DNA from: Homoserinimonas aerilata
GTDB lineage: Bacteria > Actinomycetota > Actinomycetes > Actinomycetales > Microbacteriaceae
Length of the DNA: 64,000 nt
Assembly (NCBI RefSeq): GCF_006716125.1
Contig: NZ_VFOM01000001.1
Span: forward strand, 1,612,001 to 1,676,000
Direction of reading: 5' to 3'
Shown: positions 1-8,344 of the stretch, in pieces
Numbering within the stretch: the first letter of the stretch is position 1
Layout: every line of letters begins with the position of its first letter
Program-made: the position numbers and the translations under genes
Notes under the pieces: generated by a model
What the model was told of the DNA's origin: nothing
Databases searched by the model: none
Seen by the model: the letters and a program-made list of their open reading frames with translations, nothing else

Positions 1-285
1 AACCGCCAGGCTCAGGATGCCCACCGCGAGCACGCCCACGAACTCGAACACGATCGCCGCCCAGGCCACCCCATACCAGACGCGCCCCCGGCCGAGCAGG
101 GCCACCGTGGCGACGATGTACACGACAGCGGAGACGGCCGACAAGACGTAGGCCACCGGCGCCTCATCGAAGCGCTCCACGATCGTCACGACCGAACGCG
201 CCGTCGCGGCGATCGCAAGGATGCCGTACACGGCGATGAGCACGCGGCCGACGCCGACGGCACGAGAAGAGGAGTTGGAAGCCAT
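1..285 (-). CDS. small membrane protein, 3'-truncated by window edge
   Basis: The reading frame opens at an ATG (start MASNSSSRAVGVGRVLIAVY) and runs off the left edge of the window, giving 95 residues without a stop. It is very hydrophobic, with about three likely membrane helices (near residues 12-32, 45-65 and 72-95), and has no recognisable catalytic motif. It lies 52 nt downstream of another small membrane protein on the same strand and probably belongs to the truB transcription unit. Function is unknown; the call rests on hydrophobicity, frame and context only. Confidence 0.6.
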   Translation of the reverse strand, partial: MASNSSSRAVGVGRVLIAVYGILAIAATARSVVTIVERFDEAPVAYVLSAVSAVVYIVATVALLGRGRVWYGVAWAAIVFEFVGVLAVGILSLAV

Positions 286-337
286 CCCCTCAAGATTAGG
301 CGATCGGATGCCCCATCCCGCCCCCGAGGCCACGCCG

Positions 338-706
338 TCAGCCGATCTGGAAGAACCAGATCACCGACATCCGGTACAGCATGACCGCGACAGCAAGGCA
401 GACGACGCCGAGGATGACATTGCTCCAGCGGTTGCGCTCCACCAGCGCCCAGAATCCGGCGAGCGGAGGCAGGAGCACCGCGGTGACCAGATATGTCCAG
501 AACTCGAGCAGGCTGCCCGAAGAAAAATTGCCGACGAGAGGTGCGATGAGCGCCACAACCACCTGGCCGAGCAGCAGCGCGAACACGGCAGCGGTCGCGC
601 CGAGCGTGAAATCGCTCGGCAGGCGCCCGAGCAGGCCGGCGACGACACAGAACAGCCCCGCCACGACGGCGACGCCCACCTGGATCATCATGTACCACTC
701 GACCAT
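338..706 (-). CDS. four-helix small integral membrane protein, unknown function
   Basis: 122 residues, almost entirely hydrophobic, with about four predicted membrane helices (near residues 5-27, 38-60, 66-88 and 95-118) separated by short loops containing GRLPSDF and ERNRWSN. The ATG is preceded by a GGCAGGA ribosome-binding-like sequence. It starts 40 nt after the truB stop codon, so it is probably co-transcribed with truB. I recognise no family or motif; a structural membrane role is the most that can be said. Confidence 0.65.
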   Translation of the reverse strand: MVEWYMMIQVGVAVVAGLFCVVAGLLGRLPSDFTLGATAAVFALLLGQVVVALIAPLVGNFSSGSLLEFWTYLVTAVLLPPLAGFWALVERNRWSNVILGVVCLAVAVMLYRMSVIWFFQIG

Positions 707-746
707 GCAGACAATCCTGCCAGCATCAGACGTCTCCGCCGCGCGC

Positions 747-1670
747 TCAGGCCCCCGTCGGGAAATTCACGAGCACCTTCGCGCGCACGCCGTCGTACTG
801 CACGAGCCCCACCAGGCGGCCATCCGGCGCGAGCGCCGCAACAGGGGCCTCGGATGCCGCCACCCCGTCGAGCGGGATGCGCTTGCCGTTCTCGAGATCC
901 ACGACAGCGGCGGCATCCAGCTGTGCCGTCGCGAACAGGCGGCCGGCGACCGAGGCCGGGTGCAGCATCCGCTCCTCCACCTCGAAGCCTGCAGGCTGAT
1001 CGCGATCTGCGGGCAGCGGCACCGCATCCTCGACCGAGAAGGGCCCGATGCGCGTGCGCCGCAACGCCGTCAGATGCCCGCCCACACCCAGCGCGGCCCC
1101 CACATCGCGCGCGAGGGCACGAATGTACGTGCCAGACGAGCAGACCACCCGCACATCCACATCGAAGAAGCCGCCATCACGACGCGGCGGGCCCACGATC
1201 TCGAACTCCGAGACGGTCACGCGGCGAGACTTCAACTCGACCTGCTCCCCCGCCCGCACCAGCGCGTAGGCGCGCCGCCCGCCGACCTTGATCGCGCTCA
1301 CAGTGCTCGGAACCTGCTCGATCTCGCCCGTGAGGCTCGCGATCTCCCGCTCGACCGCAGCACGATCCACTGCGGAGGCGTCGACCGTCTCGACCGCCTC
1401 GCCCTCAGCGTCATCCGTCGTCGTCGAACGGCCGAGACGGATCGTCGCCAGATACTCCTTGTCGAGACCCACCAGATAGGTCAGCAGCCGCGTCGAACTG
1501 TTCACACCCAGCAACAGCAGGCCCGTCGCCATCGGGTCAAGCGTTCCCGCATGCCCCACCTTGCGTGTCTGCGCGAGGCGCCGCGTGCGGGAGACCACGT
1601 CATGACTCGTCAACCCCTGAGGCTTGTCGATCAACAGAATGCCGCTGCGCTCGCCGATGTCTGCCGTCAC
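747..1670 (-). CDS. truB: tRNA pseudouridine(55) synthase TruB
   Basis: 307 residues, the usual size for TruB, which makes pseudouridine 55 in the T-loop of tRNAs. The N-terminus GILLIDKPQGLTSHDVV and the catalytic-aspartate motif AGTLDPMATG are canonical, and the C-terminal part resembles a PUA-like domain. The GTG at 1668-1670 is the chosen start: the frame stays open upstream, but the TruB homology begins here, and a TAGCGT hexamer (1678-1683) ends seven nt before it, as at the other apparently leaderless genes in this window. rbfA, the usual direct neighbour, is separated from it by mutY, a kinase-like gene and a reductase gene. Confidence 0.95.
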   Translation of the reverse strand: MTADIGERSGILLIDKPQGLTSHDVVSRTRRLAQTRKVGHAGTLDPMATGLLLLGVNSSTRLLTYLVGLDKEYLATIRLGRSTTTDDAEGEAVETVDASAVDRAAVEREIASLTGEIEQVPSTVSAIKVGGRRAYALVRAGEQVELKSRRVTVSEFEIVGPPRRDGGFFDVDVRVVCSSGTYIRALARDVGAALGVGGHLTALRRTRIGPFSVEDAVPLPADRDQPAGFEVEERMLHPASVAGRLFATAQLDAAAVVDLENGKRIPLDGVAASEAPVAALAPDGRLVGLVQYDGVRAKVLVNFPTGA

Positions 1671-1738
1671 CCCACCAACGCTACCGTGCGGATGCGGGCA
1701 GGCCGGCCCGTCTGACGGAACGCGCGAGCACATGGCTA

Positions 1739-1808
1739 GACAGGAGATCCTCGCCGACACGCCGACCACGGCATCCGGTACCCGGCGCGCCGGGCAGAAT
1801 CTCCTGTC
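1739..1808. repeat. inverted repeat in the truB/reductase divergent region
   Basis: Two perfect 10-bp arms, GACAGGAGAT at 1739-1748 and ATCTCCTGTC at 1799-1808, flank 50 nt that contain the perfect 14-bp palindrome CCCGGCGCGCCGGG (1781-1794). The element lies between the divergent truB and reductase genes, where regulatory sites are expected. No T-run follows it, so a terminator role is not supported. Confidence 0.5.
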
Positions 1809-1841
1809 GACCACACGCAGTGCGACGCACCACGGCCCGCC

Positions 1842-1901
1842 TAGGCTGGCCCCATGACGATCGAGGCGCGACGCAGGCGGGAAACAGCGCCATGCGGATA
1901 G
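1842..1901 (+). promoter_or_regulatory. candidate leaderless promoter and 15-codon leader ORF before panE
   Basis: TAGGCT (1842-1847), a spacer of six nt and an ATG at 1854 match the arrangement seen directly upstream of mutY, the OsmC-like gene and the FHA gene. This ATG opens a 15-residue frame (MTIEARRRRETAPCG) that ends at TAG 1899-1901, ten nt past the ATG of the reductase gene at 1892, in another frame. Translation of the mini-ORF would carry ribosomes onto the reductase start. This is inferred from motif spacing only. Confidence 0.35.
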
Positions 1902-2902
1902 CGGTGATCGGGGCGGGCGCGATGGGCGGCACCATCGCCGCACTGCTCGCGGTGGCCGGACACGACGTCGAGGTGACCGCCCGCCGGGCCGGCCTCGCCG
2001 CAATCCGGGCCCACGGCATCCGACTCAGCGGTGCATGGGGAGAACACACTGCGGCCGTGCGGGTGAACGGCGAGCTCGAGGCCACCCCCGAACTCGCCAT
2101 CATCGCGACGAAGGCGATGGATGCTGCGGCCGTCGCCACCGAGAACGCGCAGCTGCTGCGCGGTGTGCCCGTCATCGTGCTGCAGAACGGACTCGGTGGG
2201 CTCGAGGCCGTCGCCGACGCCCTGCCCGACTCCCCTGTCATCGGCGCGCTCGCCCTCTACGCCGCCTCCTATGTGGCGCCCGGAGAGTTCACGGTCACCG
2301 CCGCCGCACCCACCTATCTCGGCATGCTGCGCGACGGCGCCGACCCCGCACCCGCGCGCGCAGCCGCAGAGATCCTCGGCGCCGCGCTGCCCGTGAGCGT
2401 CGTCGACAACTTCTCCGGAGCCCGCTGGACCAAACTCGTCATCAACCAGGTCAACGCGCTGCCCGCCGTGACAGGGCTCAGCGTGCAGGATGTCATCGCC
2501 CACGGTGGCCTGCGCCGGCTCATGACCCGCAGCATCCGCGAGGCTGTGCGGGTCGCTCTCGCCCAGGGCGTGCGCTTCGAAACCGTCAACGGCGTCACCG
2601 ATCGCGTGCTGCGCCTCGTCGCCCGTGCGCCCGTGCTCCTCGGGCAACTGCTGCCGCTGCGACTGGCCGCCTACCTCGGAGACGTGCCCAATCCGGGGTC
2701 GACGCTGCAGAGCATCCGGCGTGGGCAGGCCAGCGAGATCGACTACCTCAACGGGGCCGTTGTCGAAGCCGGCAAGACATCAGCGGTGCCGACGCCCGTC
2801 AACGCCCAGCTGACCGCCCTCGTGCACGAGGTCGAGCGCACCGGGCGACACCTCACGCCCGACGAGGTGCTCGCGCGGATGCGCAGCCACGCCGCGGGCT
2901 GA
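1892..2902 (+). CDS. panE: ketopantoate reductase family (ApbA/PanE) oxidoreductase
   Basis: 336 residues. The N-terminal Rossmann fingerprint GAGAMGG begins at residue 7, followed by an NADP-binding fold, and the C-terminal helical half carries RWTKLVINQVNALPAVTG, the conserved lysine/asparagine region of this family. The reference reaction is NADPH-dependent reduction of 2-dehydropantoate to pantoate for CoA synthesis. Actinobacteria carry several paralogues of this fold, so the substrate is not certain. The ATG at 1892 puts the glycine-rich loop at its normal position; the only in-frame sequence upstream lacks family similarity. It is divergent from truB and convergent with the kinase-like gene. 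Confidence 0.8.
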   Translation: MRIAVIGAGAMGGTIAALLAVAGHDVEVTARRAGLAAIRAHGIRLSGAWGEHTAAVRVNGELEATPELAIIATKAMDAAAVATENAQLLRGVPVIVLQNGLGGLEAVADALPDSPVIGALALYAASYVAPGEFTVTAAAPTYLGMLRDGADPAPARAAAEILGAALPVSVVDNFSGARWTKLVINQVNALPAVTGLSVQDVIAHGGLRRLMTRSIREAVRVALAQGVRFETVNGVTDRVLRLVARAPVLLGQLLPLRLAAYLGDVPNPGSTLQSIRRGQASEIDYLNGAVVEAGKTSAVPTPVNAQLTALVHEVERTGRHLTPDEVLARMRSHAAG

Positions 2903-2926
2903 TCCCTCAGCGCGGGACTGGCTCCG

Positions 2927-2964
2927 CTGGTCGAGGTATCGCGAAGCGACAGTCTCGAGACCAG
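2927..2964. repeat. family A intergenic repeat at a convergent junction
   Basis: A 38-bp element with imperfect dyad symmetry begins CTGGTCGAGG and ends CTCGAGACCAG. The same boundary sequences recur at 5061-5096 and three times in 25117-25250. It fills the gap between the convergent reductase and kinase-like genes and could fold as a hairpin in either transcript. Confidence 0.6.
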
Positions 2965-2974
2965 GACACAGGCA

Positions 2975-3565
2975 TCAGCAGGAGTCGGCGAAGATGCGAC
3001 GCGGATGCTCCGGGTCGGTGTTGTCGTAGATGGCCGTCGCGAGGACGCTCGGCGTCTCCGCCGCGATGTAGGCCGCGTCGGCCTCGTCACCCGTCGCGGC
3101 GGGCGTCTCCACCCAGGCCGAGTAGTTCCAGATGCCGCGCAGCTCCGGCCGGTGCAGGAACACGCCGTCGACGATGAGGATCGCGTCGTGCCCAGCGCTC
3201 TGCCATTTCGGCTGGAACACGGGCTCATCGCGCTCGGCGTCGAACCCGGCGAGCACGAAGCCTGTGCTGCCAGCCGTTCGGAACGGGTCTACGAGCACCC
3301 TGCGGAACAGCGAATAGTCGAAACCGTCACTGAACAGGCCCCGGGCACGGCGCTCACGCGGATGCCGGAAACCGTCAAGGGAGGCACGGAACGCCTGATG
3401 CCCGGTCTCCTTCAGCGCCACGGCGAGGTCATCGGCGAAGCCGGCGGCACCCGAGCCGCTGCGCCCGTCGACACCGACGATGACGCGACCGTGCGCGTAG
3501 TTGTGCAGGATCTCATTTGCGAGAGCCTCCATGGTGTCCTTCTTCTGCGGTGCCCAGCGTTCCAT
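2975..3565 (-). CDS. uridine-kinase-like P-loop protein with degenerate Walker A
   Basis: 196 residues with the layout of uridine/phosphoribulokinase-like P-loop kinases: a beta strand VIVGVDGRSGSG followed by helix FADDLAVAL, then SLDGFRHPRERR, the substrate region of that family, and ILIVDGVFLHRPEL downstream. The nucleotide loop reads GRSGSGAAGF at residues 34-43, so the invariant Lys and the following Ser/Thr are both Ala (positions 40 and 41). Canonical phosphate binding is therefore unlikely, and the protein may be a pseudo-kinase or nucleotide-binding scaffold. A TATGGT hexamer ends six nt before the ATG and GGAGG lies between them. It is divergent from mutY. Confidence 0.7.
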   Translation of the reverse strand: MERWAPQKKDTMEALANEILHNYAHGRVIVGVDGRSGSGAAGFADDLAVALKETGHQAFRASLDGFRHPRERRARGLFSDGFDYSLFRRVLVDPFRTAGSTGFVLAGFDAERDEPVFQPKWQSAGHDAILIVDGVFLHRPELRGIWNYSAWVETPAATGDEADAAYIAAETPSVLATAIYDNTDPEHPRRIFADSC

Positions 3566-3601
3566 GCCTCCACCATACGACCGATCGGCGGCGCTGCCCG
3601 G

Positions 3602-3658
3602 TGAGTTGCCCCGAAGTGCTCTCCAACAGCCCGCCGAGGAGCACTTCGGGGCAACTCA
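3602..3658. repeat. family B element: perfect 20-bp inverted repeat
   Basis: The left arm 3602-3621 and right arm 3639-3658 are perfect reverse complements separated by 17 nt. The ends read TGAGTTGCCC and GGGCAACTCA. It lies between the divergent kinase-like gene and mutY, directly upstream of the mutY -10 hexamer. A related inverted repeat with the same GAGTTGCCC ends sits at 49746-49806. Confidence 0.75.
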
Positions 3659-3675
3659 TCGGCAGACTGCGCCCA

Positions 3676-3681
3676 TAGGCT
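3676..3681 (+). promoter_or_regulatory. mutY -10 hexamer for a leaderless transcript
   Basis: TAGGCT ends six nt before the GTG start of mutY. The same hexamer with the same spacing precedes the OsmC-like gene and the FHA gene, and no ribosome-binding site precedes the mutY start, so a leaderless mRNA is likely. Confidence 0.5.
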
Positions 3682-3687
3682 GGTGCC

Positions 3688-4551
3688 GTGAGGATCGCAC
3701 GGCTCGTGAACGCGTGGTTTGCGCTCGAAGGGCGCGACCTCCCGTGGCGACGGCCCGGCTTCACCGCGTGGGGCACCCTCGTCAGCGAGATCATGCTGCA
3801 GCAGACGCCCGTCGCCCGCGTCGTGCCGCGCCTGGAGGCCTGGCTGGAACGCTGGCCCACCCCGGCGGCGCTCGCCTCGGAGCCGCCCGGCGAGGCCGTG
3901 CGGGCCTGGGATCGCCTCGGCTACCCGCGCCGCGCCCTCGCACTGCACGCCGCCGCAACGCAGATCGCCGAACGGCACGGCAATGTCGTGCCGGAGGATG
4001 TCGACGCCCTGCTGGCGCTGCCCGGCATCGGCGACTACACGGCGCGTGCCGTCGCCGTCTTCGCGTACGGCCACCGGCATCCGGTCGTCGACACGAATGT
4101 GCGCCGCGTCATCGCCCGCGCCCTGCTCGGCCGGGGCGAGGCCGGCCCGCCGTCAACCCGGCGCGACCTGGCCGCGATGGAAGCGCTGCTGCCCGCCGAC
4201 CCAGCTGAGGCGCGCGTGACGAACGCCGCCGTCATGGAGCTGGGCGCAATCGTGTGCACCGCCCGGGCGCCGCGCTGTGACGTGTGCCCGCTCGCCGAGC
4301 TGTGCGCGTGGCGAGCGGCAGGGTATCCGGCCTACGACGGGCCGAAGGCGGCCGTGCAGAAGAAGTTCGAAGGCAGCGACAGGCAGGTGCGCGGCCTCAT
4401 CATGGCCGAACTGCGGGCGGCGGATGTTCCCGTCACGGCCGCAGAGATCGAGACGGTGTGGCCGGATGCTGCGCAGCGCGCGCGGGCAGTGGACGGCCTG
4501 CTGCGCGACGGTCTGGCCGTGCAGGTCGACGGCGGCTACACGCTGCCGTAG
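3688..4551 (+). CDS. mutY: A/G-specific adenine DNA glycosylase MutY
   Basis: 287 residues. MutY removes adenine mispaired with 8-oxoguanine in base-excision repair. The sequence shows the catalytic-glutamate helix SEIMLQQT, the helix-hairpin-helix LPGIGDYTARAV, the VDTNVRRV segment with the second catalytic Asp, and four iron-sulfur cysteines spaced C-X6-C-X2-C-X5-C (starting CTARAPRCDVC). The C-terminal 8-oxoG-recognition NUDIX-like domain of longer MutYs is mostly absent, as in many short actinobacterial forms. The GTG at 3688 has no Shine-Dalgarno and is probably translated from a leaderless mRNA. Confidence 0.95.
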   Translation: MRIARLVNAWFALEGRDLPWRRPGFTAWGTLVSEIMLQQTPVARVVPRLEAWLERWPTPAALASEPPGEAVRAWDRLGYPRRALALHAAATQIAERHGNVVPEDVDALLALPGIGDYTARAVAVFAYGHRHPVVDTNVRRVIARALLGRGEAGPPSTRRDLAAMEALLPADPAEARVTNAAVMELGAIVCTARAPRCDVCPLAELCAWRAAGYPAYDGPKAAVQKKFEGSDRQVRGLIMAELRAADVPVTAAEIETVWPDAAQRARAVDGLLRDGLAVQVDGGYTLP

Positions 4552-4591
4552 CGCGCCATCGATGGAGCGTATCGAAACGCCGCTGGGAAGC

Positions 4592-5026
4592 TCAGCCCTC
4601 GTCGTCGGTGCGGGGCTTGACGTAGGGGTCTTCGTCGCCGGCGTACTGTGCCGTGCTCTTCTGCTCCTCGGTCTGCGAGTCGCGCGTGCGAGCCTCCGCG
4701 AGGAGATCCTCGATGTGCTTCGCATTCTCGGGCACCGCATCCGCAATGAACTCGATGGTCGGGGTGAGCCGGGAGGTGAGGTTCTTGCCCACCTCGCTGC
4801 GCAGCATCCCTGTTGCCGATTTGAGGGCGGCGGCCGAGTCGGTGCGCTCTTCGTCGCTGCCGTACACGGTGTAGTAGATGGACGCGTGCTGGAGGTCGCC
4901 GGTCACCCGCACATCGGTGATGGTGACGAAGCCGAGGCGCGGGTCCTTGAGGCCGCGCTCGAGCCTGCGCGCAATGATCTGCTTGATGTGGTCGGCCATG
5001 CGTGCCGCCCGTGTCGGATCAACCAT
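4592..5026 (-). CDS. rbfA: 30S ribosome-binding factor RbfA
   Basis: 144 residues. RbfA binds 16S rRNA and assists late maturation of the 30S subunit, particularly in the cold. The N-terminal helix MADHIKQIIARRLE, the core DPRLGFVTITDVRVTGDLQHA and RLTPTIEFIAD are the RbfA KH-type fold; the last ~30 residues are a charged, disordered tail common in actinobacteria. GGGAGA precedes the ATG. It follows infB in the usual order, but 194 bp of repeat-rich DNA separate the two. It is convergent with mutY, with a 40-nt gap. Confidence 0.95.
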   Translation of the reverse strand: MVDPTRAARMADHIKQIIARRLERGLKDPRLGFVTITDVRVTGDLQHASIYYTVYGSDEERTDSAAALKSATGMLRSEVGKNLTSRLTPTIEFIADAVPENAKHIEDLLAEARTRDSQTEEQKSTAQYAGDEDPYVKPRTDDEG

Positions 5027-5060
5027 GGTGCGTCTCCCTGCCTATGCCAGTCCTGGGTCT

Positions 5061-5096
5061 GGTCTCGATACGCTTGCTGGCGCTCGCCACCCGACC
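5061..5096. repeat. family A intergenic repeat between infB and rbfA
   Basis: 36 bp beginning GGTCTCGATACGC and ending CACCCGACC, related to the dyad repeats at 2927-2964 and 25117-25250. A short remnant of the same family (GGAGCGTATCGAAACGCC) lies at 4564-4581 between mutY and rbfA. This copy lies within one operon, so it is not restricted to convergent gaps. Confidence 0.5.
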
Positions 5097-5137
5097 CGCT
5101 TAACTCGGCTCACCCCGCCGCCGGGATGAAACCTTGA

Positions 5138-5211
5138 GGCGGATGATGTCCTCCGGCTAAGGCAAGTCGGGGTAGGGGCCCCTTGTGCCGTGCCGGAGGA
5201 CATCATCCGCC
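5138..5211. repeat. long hairpin element between infB and rbfA
   Basis: Perfect 20-bp inverted arms (5138-5157 and 5192-5211) flank 34 nt, which themselves contain GGGGCCCC and a weaker GGCAAG/CTTGTGCC pairing. In the infB-rbfA transcript this would form a very stable stem-loop 9 nt after the infB stop codon. There is no T-run, so it is better described as an RNA-stability or attenuation element, or a mobile palindromic repeat, than a simple terminator. Confidence 0.7.
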
Positions 5212-5220
5212 GAACCCCGA

Positions 5221-7905
5221 TCAACCCCGGGGCTTCTCCTTCATTTCGATCGTCTCGATCTCGTCGCCGAGCTGGATGTCGTTGAACTTGCCGAGGCCGA
5301 TTCCGGCTTCGAAGTCCGTCTTGACCTCGGTGACGTCATCCTTGAAGCGACGCAGCGATTCGATGGCGAGGTTGTCGCCGACGACGACGCCTTCGCGGAT
5401 GACGCGCGCCTTGGCGTTGCGCGTGATCGTTCCCGACCGCACGATGACACCGGCGATGTTGCCGAACTTCGAGGAGCGGAAGATCTCGCGGATCTCGGCG
5501 ACACCCGACTGGACCTCTTCGTATTCCGGCTTGAGCATGCCCTTGAGCGAGCTCTCGACGTCTTCGAGGGCGTTGTAGATGACCGAGTAGAACCGCACGT
5601 CGACGCCTTCGCGCGCCGCACGCTCGCGGGCCTTCGGGTCGGGGCGAACGTTGAACCCGATGATGATCGCGTTGTCGATCGTCGCCAGGTTGACGTCGCT
5701 CTCGGTGACGGCACCGACGCCGCGGTGGATGATCCGCAGCTGCACGGAGTCGTCGACCTCGATGTCCATGAGCGATTCCTCGAGCGCCTCGACGGCACCC
5801 GACACGTCACCCTTGATGATGAGGTTGAGCGATTCGACCTTGCCGTCTTCGAGGGCCTTCGTGAAGTCCTCGAGGCTGATGCGCTTGCGGCTGCGAGCCA
5901 GCGTCGCGTTACGCTCGACGGCTTCGCGCTTCTCGGCGATCTGGCGGGCGGTGCGGTCATCGTCGGTGACGAGGAACGTGTCGCCGGCGCGGGGCACGGA
6001 GGTGAGTCCGAGCACTGCGACGGGGCGTGCCGGTGTGGCCGCCTCGACGGTGTCGCCGTTCTCGTCGAACATGGCGCGCACACGGCCGTAGGCGGTGCCT
6101 GCGACGATCGGGTCTCCGACCTTCAGCGTTCCCGACTGGATGAGCACGGTCGCAACCGCACCACGGCCCTTGTCGAGCTTCGCCTCGATGGCGACACCAC
6201 GGGCATCCTTGTTCGGGTTCGCCCGCAGGTCGAGGCCGGCGTCTGCCGTGAGCAGGACCGCGTCGAGCAGCTGGTCGATGCCCATGCGTTGCAGGGCCGA
6301 GACGTCGACGAACATGGTGTCGCCGCCGTACTCCTCTGCGACGAGGCCGAACTCGGTGAGCTGCTGGCGCACCTTCGCCGGGTTGGCGCCCTCCTTGTCG
6401 ACCTTGTTGACCGCGACCACGATCGGCACGTTCGCCGACTGGGCGTGGTTGAGCGCCTCGACCGTCTGCGGCATGATGCCGTCGTCGGCCGCGACAACGA
6501 GGATCGCGATGTCGGTGACCTGCGCACCGCGGGCACGCATGGCGGTGAACGCCTCATGGCCCGGGGTGTCGATGAAGGTGATGCGACGCTCTTTGCCCTC
6601 GTGCTCCGCCATGACCTGGTAGGCACCGATGTGCTGGGTGATGCCGCCGGCTTCGCCCGCGCCGACGCTCGTGTTGCGGATGGCGTCGAGCAGCTTGGTC
6701 TTACCGTGGTCGACGTGACCCATGACGGTGACGACGGGCGGGCGTGCAGCCAGGTCGGAGTCGTCTTCGTCTTCGAGCTCCTGATCGAGGTCGATGTCGA
6801 AGCCCTCGAGCAGCTCGCGGTCTTCATCTTCGGGCGACACGATCTGGATCTTGTAGCCGAGTTCGTCGCCGAGCACCTCGAAGGTGGCTTCGTCGAGCGA
6901 CTCGGTCGCCGTTGCCATCTCACCGAGGTGGAACAGCACGGTCACCAGGTTGCCGGGGCTCGCATCGATCTTGTCGGCGAAGTCGGTGATGGATGCTCCG
7001 CGACGCAGACGGACGACGGTGGAACCGTCTCCGCGGGGTACGCTGACGCCGCCCAGCGAGGGGGCTTCGCGCAGTTCGAACTCTGCCCGCTTCGTGCGCT
7101 TCGACTTGCGCGCCTTGCTCTTGCCGCCACCGCGACCGAACGCTCCTGCAGTTCCTCCGCCGGGGCCACGACCGCGACCGCCGCCACCCGCAGGCCTGTT
7201 GGGCCCGAAGTTGGAACCCGGGGCACCCGCGGGGGCGCCACCGGGACGGAACCCGCCAGCACCTGCCGGACGACCCGGCCCGCCGGCTCCGCCGGGACGG
7301 AACCCGCCAGCGCCTGCCGGACGACCGGGGCCGCCGGGACGCGGAGCACCCGGGCGCGGGGCACCGGGACGCGGTGCCGCAGGACGCGGGATGTTGCTGG
7401 GTGTGGGGCGCGTGCCCATCCCCTGGCCACTGGCGTAGGGGTTGTTGCCGGGACGCGGGGTTCCCGGGCGCGGGGCGCCGGGACGCTGCATTCCCTGGGT
7501 GCTCGCATAGGGGTTGTTGCCGGGGCGAGCCGCTCCGGGACGCGGGGCGTCACCCTCCGCTGCAGGGGCAGCCGGGGCTGCCGGTGCGGCGGGCTCAGCC
7601 GGCTTCTCCACCGCAGGCGCAGCGGGCGCCTCAGCGGCCGCAGGCGCAGGAGCGGGGGTCTCGGCCGCAGGCTTGGGCGCCGCAGGCTTCTCGGCGGCAG
7701 GCTTCGCCGCCGCCTTCGGCTCCTCCTTGGGTGCGGGCTTGATGCCCTCCGCCTCGAAGGCAGCGCGAAGCTTACGCGCCACCGGCGGTTCGATGCTGGA
7801 AGACGGGCCCTTGACGAATTCGCCCAATTCCTTGAGCTTCTCGAGGGCCTGCTTGCTTTCAATGCCGAGCTCTGCTGCGATCTCGTGCACGCGTGGTTTA
7901 GCCAC
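5221..7905 (-). CDS. infB: translation initiation factor IF-2
   Basis: 894 residues. IF-2 is the GTPase that brings initiator fMet-tRNA to the 30S subunit and promotes subunit joining. Visible domains are an N-terminal IF2_N helix module ([20 protein letters not shown]), a long Ala/Pro/Glu- and then Gly/Pro/Arg-rich linker to about residue 275 with near-duplicate [10 protein letters not shown] and AGGFRPGGA units, a second IF2_N region, and a G domain with GHVDHGKT (~394), DTPGH (~445) and NKVD (~500), then domains II-IV. The GTG start is preceded by AGGAGA. It sits in the nusA-ylxR-infB-rbfA order. The linker carries internal DNA repeats. Confidence 0.97.
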   Translation of the reverse strand: MAKPRVHEIAAELGIESKQALEKLKELGEFVKGPSSSIEPPVARKLRAAFEAEGIKPAPKEEPKAAAKPAAEKPAAPKPAAETPAPAPAAAEAPAAPAVEKPAEPAAPAAPAAPAAEGDAPRPGAARPGNNPYASTQGMQRPGAPRPGTPRPGNNPYASGQGMGTRPTPSNIPRPAAPRPGAPRPGAPRPGGPGRPAGAGGFRPGGAGGPGRPAGAGGFRPGGAPAGAPGSNFGPNRPAGGGGRGRGPGGGTAGAFGRGGGKSKARKSKRTKRAEFELREAPSLGGVSVPRGDGSTVVRLRRGASITDFADKIDASPGNLVTVLFHLGEMATATESLDEATFEVLGDELGYKIQIVSPEDEDRELLEGFDIDLDQELEDEDDSDLAARPPVVTVMGHVDHGKTKLLDAIRNTSVGAGEAGGITQHIGAYQVMAEHEGKERRITFIDTPGHEAFTAMRARGAQVTDIAILVVAADDGIMPQTVEALNHAQSANVPIVVAVNKVDKEGANPAKVRQQLTEFGLVAEEYGGDTMFVDVSALQRMGIDQLLDAVLLTADAGLDLRANPNKDARGVAIEAKLDKGRGAVATVLIQSGTLKVGDPIVAGTAYGRVRAMFDENGDTVEAATPARPVAVLGLTSVPRAGDTFLVTDDDRTARQIAEKREAVERNATLARSRKRISLEDFTKALEDGKVESLNLIIKGDVSGAVEALEESLMDIEVDDSVQLRIIHRGVGAVTESDVNLATIDNAIIIGFNVRPDPKARERAAREGVDVRFYSVIYNALEDVESSLKGMLKPEYEEVQSGVAEIREIFRSSKFGNIAGVIVRSGTITRNAKARVIREGVVVGDNLAIESLRRFKDDVTEVKTDFEAGIGLGKFNDIQLGDEIETIEMKEKPRG

Positions 7906-8021
7906 AATTCTCCTGTCTGGGGCCCACCCTCACAGGAGCAGGCCATTACTTACGGACGGGTCTCATTTCGAGCCGCTCATTAGTTGTCACGCATTTTTTG
8001 TCACTGTTTCGTTCAGCCATT
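7906..8021 (-). promoter_or_regulatory. AT-richer infB leader region
   Basis: The 116 nt between ylxR and infB are noticeably AT-richer than their surroundings and contain, on the minus strand, a GTGACA motif twice, 15 nt apart (around 7987-8008). This is a plausible place for an internal promoter or leader control of infB, but I cannot identify a convincing -10/-35 pair. An AGGAGA ribosome-binding site occupies 7910-7915. Confidence 0.3.
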
Positions 8022-8303
8022 TCATCGGGGCGCCTCATCTGGAGACACCGACTGGTTGAGTGAGAGAACATACTGCTGCAGCCCAGAGGTATCGAGCACG
8101 CCGTTCTCCCTGAGCGCCCGGCCGAAGGCCCGACGCCTGAGAGAACTCTCGACGCATTCGACTGTGGGATGCACCCAGGCGCCTCGCCCTGTCATGGCAC
8201 CGGAAGCATCCGGAACCACTCTGCCGTCGCGCCCGACAAACCTCACAAGGGAGGATGCGGGGGCACGCCTTCGACAGCCGAGGCACGTTCTTACTGGATC
8301 CAT
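8022..8303 (-). CDS. ylxR: YlxR family (DUF448) RNA-binding protein
   Basis: 93 residues. It carries the family signature: RTCLGCRRRAP at the N-terminus, LVRFVGRDGRVVPD, and GRGAWVHPTVECVE. YlxR proteins are small nucleic-acid-binding proteins encoded between nusA and infB; in Firmicutes the homologue (RnpM) modulates RNase P. Here it occupies exactly that position. The ATG directly follows GGGGGCGTGTAAG, which could act as a weak ribosome-binding site. Confidence 0.9.
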   Translation of the reverse strand: MDPVRTCLGCRRRAPASSLVRFVGRDGRVVPDASGAMTGRGAWVHPTVECVESSLRRRAFGRALRENGVLDTSGLQQYVLSLNQSVSPDEAPR

Positions 8304-8344
8304 CTTACACGCCCCCTGTCGGGCGACCGCCCAGAAAATAGGAG

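Noticed and set aside
1671..1891. tRNA, riboswitch or small RNA in the truB/panE gap
   Set aside because: No cloverleaf or known aptamer core was seen; only the inverted repeat and the leaderless-promoter motif can be supported.
2903..3660. Inverted repeats considered as insertion-sequence ends
   Set aside because: No transposase frame lies between or near them and no target-site duplication was seen.
5185..7983. A 932-codon plus-strand open frame opposite infB
   Set aside because: It is the antisense of a clear IF-2 gene; high GC leaves the reverse frame open. It has no family motif and no start signal.
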